From contig JAWXBM010000034.1 in the NCBI GenBank assembly GCA_034440115.1, positions 1-20,298 of the forward strand: a stretch of DNA of 20,298 nucleotides, written 5' to 3'. A program made the position numbers and the translations under genes. Numbering within the stretch: the first letter of the stretch is position 1; every line of letters starts with the position of its first letter. The stretch is from JAWXBM01 sp034440115. GTDB taxonomy: Bacteria > Pseudomonadota > Gammaproteobacteria > Xanthomonadales > SZUA-36. Of the stretch, positions 15,422 to 20,298 are shown one piece after another. Under the pieces are notes generated by a model. It was not told where the DNA came from. It made no database searches and saw only the letters and a list, made by a program, of their open reading frames with translations.

Positions 15422-16441
15422 TCAATGCCCTTTGCGGAACATTGCAGCGCGCAGGGTAATCGATGGCAGTTCGCCGAACTTGGCTTTATAGGCAGCGGCG
15501 AATCGTCCGAACTGACAGAAGCCCCAACGCCCGCACACATCGGTAACCGTAGTGCCCGGCAAAGCTTGCTGCAGGTCCAGTCGGGCGTTGGTGAGACGGA
15601 CGTCTCGCAGGAATTTCATCGGTGTGGTGCCACGAAAGCGCTTGAAACCAGAGAACATGGAGCGGGCACTGGTATTCGCGATACTGGCAAGGTCTTCGAT
15701 GCTAATGTGATTGGCCGCATGGGCACGAATGAAGTCTTCCACGCGCTTGACATGCCCTGGCGCCACCGATTTCGCCTGGCCCAACAGCAGTTCTGAATAA
15801 TTGTGCCGCTGCCCATACAGCAGCGATAGCACCAAGCATTCCTCAAAGCTATCAATGGCATGCGGATAATTCAGGAATCCCGGGATGATATCCAGCTCTT
15901 GCTGAAACAGGCTAATTGCCCGCAACCAGCCCGCTCCCGCTGCAGAATCCGAGCTCATGAGAATATCAAATACGATGGGTTGACGCAGATCAGTTTCCAA
16001 CAAAGTGCGCAGTTTGTGCTCGACAAATTCTCGTTCGATGCAGTAAATCAACATCGCTGAATCAGCCATCCACTGCATGGAAACGAATTCGCCCGGTGAG
16101 AGGACTGCGGCCTGTCCTGGAGCTATCGATCTGACTTGCTTGCCGCATTGGGTCTCAACCCGTCCCGCCATCTGTACCTGGATGTTGAAGAAATCTCCCA
16201 GCGGGCCCGGCTCAACAGTCACTTCACTGCCGTAATGCAGGTAGTTAAGCGAGGAGCGCTGGGTCACTTTGGCATGATGCATTCTGGCATTGAGGGTTTG
16301 CGTGCGACTATTGGGGCGTAATTTATGCGGACAAAAAACCCGACCGACAGCGTCTTGCGCCTCGTCAAATGCCGTTGAAGTAAACAGCACATGATCTTGC
16401 AACGGCACGGAAACCGCATATCTGTCTTGAGTTATGAGCAT
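15422..16441 (-). CDS. AraC-family transcriptional regulator
   Basis: Seen: an N-terminal cupin-like sensor region of the AraC_binding_2 kind (roughly residues 40-225; YGSEVTVEPGPLGDFFNIQV, then GRVETQCG and APGQAAVLSPGE), followed by two helix-turn-helix motifs at about 229-325: ISIEDLASIANTSARSMFSG and a second with TVTDVCGRWGFCQFGRFAAA, ending YKAKFGELPS. Regulators with this sensor usually respond to aromatic or other small organic acids and activate catabolic genes. It converges on the FAD oxidoreductase gene with a 24-base gap and is divergent from the NylB-like hydrolase gene. No strong ribosome binding site precedes ATG 16441, so the start is uncertain. The dyads at 12872-12959 are candidate targets. 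Confidence 0.9.
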   Translation of the reverse strand: MLITQDRYAVSVPLQDHVLFTSTAFDEAQDAVGRVFCPHKLRPNSRTQTLNARMHHAKVTQRSSLNYLHYGSEVTVEPGPLGDFFNIQVQMAGRVETQCGKQVRSIAPGQAAVLSPGEFVSMQWMADSAMLIYCIEREFVEHKLRTLLETDLRQPIVFDILMSSDSAAGAGWLRAISLFQQELDIIPGFLNYPHAIDSFEECLVLSLLYGQRHNYSELLLGQAKSVAPGHVKRVEDFIRAHAANHISIEDLASIANTSARSMFSGFKRFRGTTPMKFLRDVRLTNARLDLQQALPGTTVTDVCGRWGFCQFGRFAAAYKAKFGELPSITLRAAMFRKGH

Positions 16442-16633
16442 TTGCGCATGTGTTTCGTCGCAGATTAAAAAAAATTATGGATGAGTTTAGAGTTAACGAT
16501 TTAAAGTAGTCAAATGAAACCGCAAACAGGTCAAGCTCAACTAAACCAATCGCCCTCCGCTTGCGAGCATTTGGAAATCGTCCTGACTCTGGCTCCAAAG
16601 TTAATCCATTTGATTCAATGAAAGGCTCTGCGC
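16442..16633. promoter_or_regulatory. Divergent intergenic region, AraC gene / NylB-like hydrolase gene
   Basis: 192 bases with an AT-rich core (16463-16515, including an eight-A run) suited to promoters for both directions. AAAGG at 16621-16625 is the likely ribosome binding site of the hydrolase. I see no close copy of the TGCAC dyad of 12884-12898 here. Confidence 0.4.
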
Positions 16634-18070
16634 ATGCGAAATCGCTTACTACTTACTTTTTTTTCGGCTCTGATCGTGGCTCCCGTTGTTTCGCAAGCCG
16701 AGGAGGATGGCTACGACTACTTCGCCGCCAATCGCGAGCAGATCCACAATGGCGTGCAGGCGGTGTTGATGTGCAATGGCCTGTTCACATCGCAACGCAG
16801 CCTGGAACAGGTATTTGAGCAGGAACTGGCGTACATGGGCAGGGTTGGCGGAACCGTTGGCACGGCAGCAGGCGGTGACTGGTCGGTCGATCGCAAGCTT
16901 CGCGCGGTGGCGGTCGGAAAAGAGGGCAGCACCGTACGCGCCGCGTTCCGTGAAGGAATTGGCTGCGTTGTAATGGCGCCGGAACAGACCTTTGACGATA
17001 TCGAATCCCTGCCGCAATTGGGTCTGCCACTTGCTGTCGGCGATGCGGTGATAACACCCTGGCCCGACGGTGACCTTGTTGAAACGAAACCCTTACCCCA
17101 AGGCATCAACAGTAAGGCCTTACAGGCTGCTTCGAATTGGGCTTTTGAGCGTGAATCACCGGAGCAAGTGACCATCAGCCTGATGGTATTACAGGGCAGC
17201 CAGATAGTGCTTGAGCGCTACGCGCCTGGTTTTGATATACATACTCGCACCCGCACCTGGTCTACCGCCAAGAGCATTGCCGTCACCCTGATCGGCATGC
17301 TGGTTGAGCAGGGCAGAATGGCTTTGGATGAACCCATTGGTATTGATTGGCTGCCAGCTGTTGCCAACCCCGAGGCTGACCCCCGTAACGCAATCACACT
17401 GCGACATTTGCTGAACATGTCCAGCGGGCTTTACCCGGTAGACAGTATGAATATGGAATACGCCACCGGCTCAGGTCTATCTTACTGGGCGGGTGCGAGC
17501 TCGGCCGAAGGCGCGCGCAATCGCGGCTTGATTCGCACACCTGGCACGTTTTGGGATTACGAGAATTACGACACGCTGCTGGCGGTCTACGCGATGAAGC
17601 AGGCGCTCGGAAACGAGCAGACTTACGCAGAGTTTCCGCGACGCGCTCTGCTCGATCGCATCGGCATGCGCAACACGCTGGTCAGCACCGACCGCTTTGG
17701 CGATTTTATTCTCAGCAGTCAGGTTTATACCAATGCCCGCGATCTGGCGCGCTTCGGCCTGTTGTACCTGCAGGGTGGCGTTTGGAATGGCGAGCAGTTG
17801 ATCCCCGAAAGCTGGATCGAGTTCGTCCGCGCGCCGGCACCAGCCACGGCAGATACTGGAAATGAGTATGGCGGACAATTCTGGCTGGTTCCGGATGATC
17901 GCACCGATGTGCCCAAAGATGCCTATACCACTGCAGGCAATCGCGGCCAGTACACCATCATCGTGCCGTCGCACAATTTGGTGATCGTTCGACGGGGGTT
18001 GGATTTTGGCGCGCAGGGTTTTGATCATTGGGACCTGACGCGGGAAGTATTGAAGGCGTTTCCGCAATAG
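16634..18070 (+). CDS. Exported serine hydrolase, NylB/EstB-type (class C beta-lactamase fold)
   Basis: A second beta-lactamase-fold hydrolase, not closely similar to the one at 4626-6353. Seen: signal peptide (residues 1-22, ending SQAEE), an N-terminal extension of about 150 residues with CNGLFTSQRSLEQVFEQELA, catalytic STAK at S210-K213, YEN at 309-311, and AGNRGQ (434-439) where the family has its third motif; this STAK...Y.N...G..GQ pattern is that of 6-aminohexanoate-dimer hydrolase and related esterases. 478 aa. ATG 16634 follows AAAGG. It is divergent from the AraC regulator and close to the oxidation genes, so it may open the ester or lactone made by the FMO (inference). The active site looks intact. 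Confidence 0.9.
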   Translation: MRNRLLLTFFSALIVAPVVSQAEEDGYDYFAANREQIHNGVQAVLMCNGLFTSQRSLEQVFEQELAYMGRVGGTVGTAAGGDWSVDRKLRAVAVGKEGSTVRAAFREGIGCVVMAPEQTFDDIESLPQLGLPLAVGDAVITPWPDGDLVETKPLPQGINSKALQAASNWAFERESPEQVTISLMVLQGSQIVLERYAPGFDIHTRTRTWSTAKSIAVTLIGMLVEQGRMALDEPIGIDWLPAVANPEADPRNAITLRHLLNMSSGLYPVDSMNMEYATGSGLSYWAGASSAEGARNRGLIRTPGTFWDYENYDTLLAVYAMKQALGNEQTYAEFPRRALLDRIGMRNTLVSTDRFGDFILSSQVYTNARDLARFGLLYLQGGVWNGEQLIPESWIEFVRAPAPATADTGNEYGGQFWLVPDDRTDVPKDAYTTAGNRGQYTIIVPSHNLVIVRRGLDFGAQGFDHWDLTREVLKAFPQ

Positions 18071-18086
18071 CGGCTGAATCGGGGAC

Positions 18087-18193
18087 GATATTTGGGGTCA
18101 GTGATATTTGGGGTCAGTGTAAAAACTCCAGACTCCTGTCGGTAGTGTTGGGCAAAATCATGAATTTTTACTCTGCCACCAAATATACTGAAG
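18087..18193. mobile_element. MITE-like element, copy 1 of a 91-bp direct repeat, with extra partial end
   Basis: Bases 18103-18193 match 20208-20298 with two mismatches (18125 and 18176). The core 18104-18186 (83 bases) has imperfect terminal inverted repeats of about 21 bases, ATATTTGGGGTCAGTGTAAA on the left and its complement with two changes on the right. A 16-base partial copy of the left end (GATATTTGGGGTCAGT, 18087-18102) is stacked in tandem just before it. The element starts 16 bases after the NylB-like stop codon. Confidence 0.85.
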
Positions 18194-18283
18194 AGTATGA
18201 TGCCTATGCGGCCATGCAGCTGTGCCGGCCGATTCAGCGAATTCTTGATCGGGATTGAAGGCGTTGATCGCGGCTGACCCTTG

Positions 18284-18307
18284 TCGCGCGCAGAGCGCGC
18301 TCCTACA
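18284..18307. repeat. Single REP-like arm
   Basis: The minus strand reads TGTAGGAGCGCGCTCTGCGC, identical to the first arm at 6311-6334. No second arm follows. The TAG in it (18303-18305, minus strand) is the stop codon of the phosphatase-fold fragment at 18303-18689. Confidence 0.85.
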
Positions 18308-18689
18308 TGTCCGGTGCGGCCTCTGCCAGGTCCACCGGTGGCAAAACATTTGGTCCCAGTTCACGATAATCAACACCCAGATACTGCAACAGCGTAGCCG
18401 CAACCTGGCCCTGGTAAACCGTGCCCGGGGTTTTTACTTCGCCAACATCAGACCTATTCGGGCCGATCACTGCCAGCCAGATATCTTCGCTACCGGGGAT
18501 GCTGATGTCGTGCTCCGACCAATCGCTGCCCTGCAAACCGCGGCCATGATCGGTGGTAATGATCAGCGTTGTTTTGTCCCGATAGGCATTGGAAGACTGC
18601 AGTGTGGCCCACAGCTCGCCGATCAACTCGTCCGCCAGATGCAGATAGTCCAGATAGCGGTGCGTGAAGAAGGTTTGACTGAACCGCAT
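18303..18689 (-). pseudogene. C-terminal fragment of an alkaline-phosphatase/sulfatase-fold gene
   Basis: The frame encodes HRYLDYLHLADELIGELW, then LIITTDHGRG with the metal-binding Asp-His, then VKTPGTVYQGQVAATLLQYL and GVDYRELGPNVLPP. This is the C-terminal third of alkaline-phosphatase superfamily proteins (sulfatase or phosphodiesterase type), after the nucleophile domain. The nucleophile Ser/Thr/Cys and the first metal ligands are missing; similarity ends at about 18690, where unrelated sequence begins. The apparent ATG at 18689 is an internal Met. The stop lies in a REP arm. A stand-alone product of 128 aa could not be catalytic. Confidence 0.8.
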
Positions 18690-18691
18690 TA

Positions 18692-18797
18692 CCTCAGCCC
18701 AATTTCATCTGAGCATGCCATTGATAACTATTATGGTGATCAAGACGAGTTCATCAGAAGGACTCAGGAGCTAGAGGAGAGGGACGAGGAGGAGTAA
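18692..18797 (+). pseudogene. Unidentified 3' gene fragment ending in an acidic tail
   Basis: The plus frame reads LSPISSEHAIDNYYGDQDEF, then IRRTQELEERDEEE and TAA at 18795-18797. The charged, helix-prone composition looks like a true C-terminus, while the frame upstream is antisense to the phosphatase fragment and therefore meaningless. TAA overlaps an ATG as TAATG with GAGGAGGAG in front: a coupled downstream gene start, MTHGTHWRLGWSLLSAAP, that stops after 18 codons at about 18853. Together they look like the junction of two operon genes whose remaining parts are gone. Family unknown. Confidence 0.35.
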
Positions 18798-19030
18798 TGA
18801 CGCACGGTACTCACTGGCGCCTCGGCTGGAGCTTGCTATCAGCCGCGCCGTGACCTGAGCTTGCGCGTCTTTGATTCGCAAACAACCCGCGGATCTTTGG
18901 GGGGTGGCATCTTGGATGCTTTCTCAACCAACAGGCACAACATGGTTTGTGGTCTTCAAACTGGACAATCTCCCCCTTTGACGATACCGTTAGGTCTTAA
19001 CAAACACGCATACCTTGGAGTTTAGTGGTT

Positions 19031-19600
19031 ATGATAAAGCTGACATCGACCGTTTGTGCATTTGCCCTGCTGTCCACCCTTGCTGCCTGCAGCCAAGAAG
19101 CTGACGTTGTGCAGAGCGAAGCCGTTATTAATGCGCAGCCAGAGTCAGCCACAGAATTTGCTGCTGTATTACAACCGACTGAAGGCAACGCTGTCAGCGG
19201 AACTGTGTTGTTTTCCAGCACCGAAAATGGTGTCAGGGTGAGTGCGAACGTCGATGGTCTGGCCCCTATGAGTTCTCACGGCTTCCACATACATGAATTC
19301 GGCGATTGCAGCGCGGCAGATGCCAGTTCAGCGGGTGGGCACTTCAACCCACGCAGCCAGCCGCATGGTGCTCCAGACTCAGCGCAGCGGCATGTTGGTG
19401 ATCTTGGCAATATAGTTTCCAATGGTGCCGGCGTAGCGCAAACTAATATGGTTGATACGCAACTGGCATTCTCAGGTATGGATTCAATTGTTGGAAAATC
19501 AGTGGTAATTCATGCTGGCGTGGATGACCTTGAAACCCAGCCCACCGGCAACGCTGGGGTACGTTTGGCATGCGGCGTTATAACTGTTGCTGGCGACTAA
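19031..19600 (+). CDS. sodC: Cu/Zn superoxide dismutase, lipoprotein
   Basis: Dismutates superoxide to hydrogen peroxide and oxygen in the periplasm. Seen: lipoprotein signal MIKLTSTVCAFALLSTLAAC with lipobox LAAC and Cys20, a Glu/Ala/Ser-rich linker, and the SOD domain: GFHIHEFGDCS (copper His-x-His), GGHFNPRSQPHG and RHVGDLGNI (zinc and bridging His plus Asp), VVIHAGVDD (copper His) and the second signature GNAGVRLACGVI with the disulfide Cys. All ligands are present and the length (189 aa) is normal, so the enzyme should be active. ATG 19031 has GGAG ten bases upstream; GTG 19025 is also possible. It lies alone between two 91-bp direct repeats and gene fragments, which suggests it sits on a rearranged or mobile segment. 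Confidence 0.95.
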   Translation: MIKLTSTVCAFALLSTLAACSQEADVVQSEAVINAQPESATEFAAVLQPTEGNAVSGTVLFSSTENGVRVSANVDGLAPMSSHGFHIHEFGDCSAADASSAGGHFNPRSQPHGAPDSAQRHVGDLGNIVSNGAGVAQTNMVDTQLAFSGMDSIVGKSVVIHAGVDDLETQPTGNAGVRLACGVITVAGD

Positions 19601-19607
19601 CGTCGCC
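19592..19607 (+). terminator. Small hairpin at the sodC stop codon
   Basis: GGCGAC-TAAC-GTCGCC is a perfect six-base GC-rich stem with a four-base loop that includes the stop codon. There is no T-run after it, so it may be a weak terminator or an mRNA-stabilising 3' end. Confidence 0.35.
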
Positions 19608-20207
19608 TCCACACGCCCTGCGCTGCGGCCATCAAACTTTGATCCTGTACCCGGTCTTGAATATCCACCAGATAGTAGCCATGCACATCAGCATAAAGAC
19701 AAATATCAAGCTCGAGTATAGGCAAAACAAACGCTATATTCTCTGAAAACTCAAAGTACCAAACAGCCTTTCACTCCGGTCTTTCAATTGAAGTGGCGCG
19801 CAAACTGGTTAACTTTACGCCCTCAGATCTGAATATTGACCGGATACAACTGTGTTTTTCACGAATCATTGATCCCAGGACGGGATCAGCCATACCGTTA
19901 CCAAAATGGGAACAGCAGGTCAGTGCCGTGGTTGACTGGTTTCTTCAATCGAATAAACCCGACGGCAGGCTGGGTGAAGCGCGGCAATCCGGCAACAGTG
20001 CTGTCGCTGCAGAACTTGCCATGTCGTCCAAGTGCGTGAGTATCATCTGAATATCGGCCGGATCTTCTCGGCAATAGTTCCAGACATTGCTCTCGACAAT
20101 TGCTCCTGCATTGTTCTACCTTCGCCCATCCCTGGGCTCGTACCTCCTGCATCCCTGTGGTCGGATACTGGCAATGATTCTGACGCTACCCCCGCACTTA
20201 TCGCAAG
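19608..20207. other. 600-base stretch without a recognisable gene
   Basis: Frames open here (for example 19793-20050 plus strand from GTG, 85 codons; 19898-20152 minus strand) give sequences without family motifs or convincing ribosome binding sites. A 32-codon minus frame from TTG 19730 to TGA 19632 ends LIFVFMLMCMATIWWIFKTG then YRIKV, which is one hydrophobic segment with a basic tail; it could be a small membrane peptide or the end of a lost gene. The region probably consists of decayed sequence between mobile elements. Confidence 0.5.
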
Positions 20208-20298
20208 GATATTTGGGGTCAGTGTAAAATCTCCAGACTCCTGTCGGTAGTGTTGGGCAAAATCATGAATTTTTACTCTGACACCAAATATACTGAAG
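20208..20298. mobile_element. MITE-like element, copy 2 of the 91-bp direct repeat (reaches window edge)
   Basis: Same element as 18103-18193, same orientation, with two mismatches in 91 bases. The inverted-repeat core is 20209-20291. The match continues to the last base of the window, so the full repeat may be longer than 91 bases. Confidence 0.85.

Noticed and set aside
18255..18797. 180-codon plus frame as a single gene
   Set aside because: Most of it is antisense to a recognisable phosphatase-fold sequence; only the last ~34 codons look like real coding sequence.

Overview
The window looks like a piece of a gammaproteobacterial chromosome (moderate GC, probably free-living, aquatic or soil). 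The grounds are TonB-dependent receptor, FMO, DUF3025 and lipoprotein genes of proteobacterial type, REP-like repeats of the 'TGTAGGAGC...' kind common in Pseudomonas/Xanthomonas relatives, and many small intergenic palindromes. No rRNA, tRNA, intact transposase, CRISPR array or phage gene was found. Genus cannot be fixed from the sequence alone.

Layout. 200-2110 (+): exported gamma-glutamyltransferase-family protein. 2179-2405: two tandem repeat arrays built from a palindromic intergenic repeat. 2430-4262 (-): GNAT-type acetyltransferase, DUF3025 protein and a small lipoprotein, with a REP pair between the last two. 4479-4564: MITE-like element with perfect 22-bp ends. 4626-6353 (+): exported class C beta-lactamase-type serine hydrolase whose last codons and stop lie inside a REP element. 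6375-8255: a gene graveyard with a CapA-like 3' fragment, an orphan gene start, an MFS transporter broken by an in-frame TGA, and a 55-codon remnant of a second FMO.

8290-16441 is the core of the window. A minus-strand operon (TonB-dependent receptor, flavin monooxygenase, carboxymuconolactone-decarboxylase/AhpD-like protein) diverges from a plus-strand pair (SDR dehydrogenase, CrtI/PYROXD2-like FAD oxidoreductase). The shared intergenic region carries a marked dyad. An AraC-family regulator converges on the pair from the far side, and a second, NylB/EstB-type serine hydrolase (16634-18070) is divergent from it. The inferred sum is uptake and oxidative breakdown of a hydrophobic, probably cyclic, compound: SDR (alcohol to ketone), FMO/BVMO-like step (ketone to ester or lactone), hydrolase (ring or ester opening), with AraC control. 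The substrate is not visible.

18087-20298 is a repeat-rich tail. Two 91-bp direct repeats (98% identical, each with terminal inverted repeats of the family seen at 4479-4564) bracket about 2 kb holding an alkaline-phosphatase-fold gene fragment, other gene scraps and an intact lipoprotein Cu/Zn superoxide dismutase gene. The most distinctive features of the window are the short mobile elements (MITE-like and REP), the gene ends they appear to have remodelled, and the footprint of a former tandem FMO-CMD duplication.
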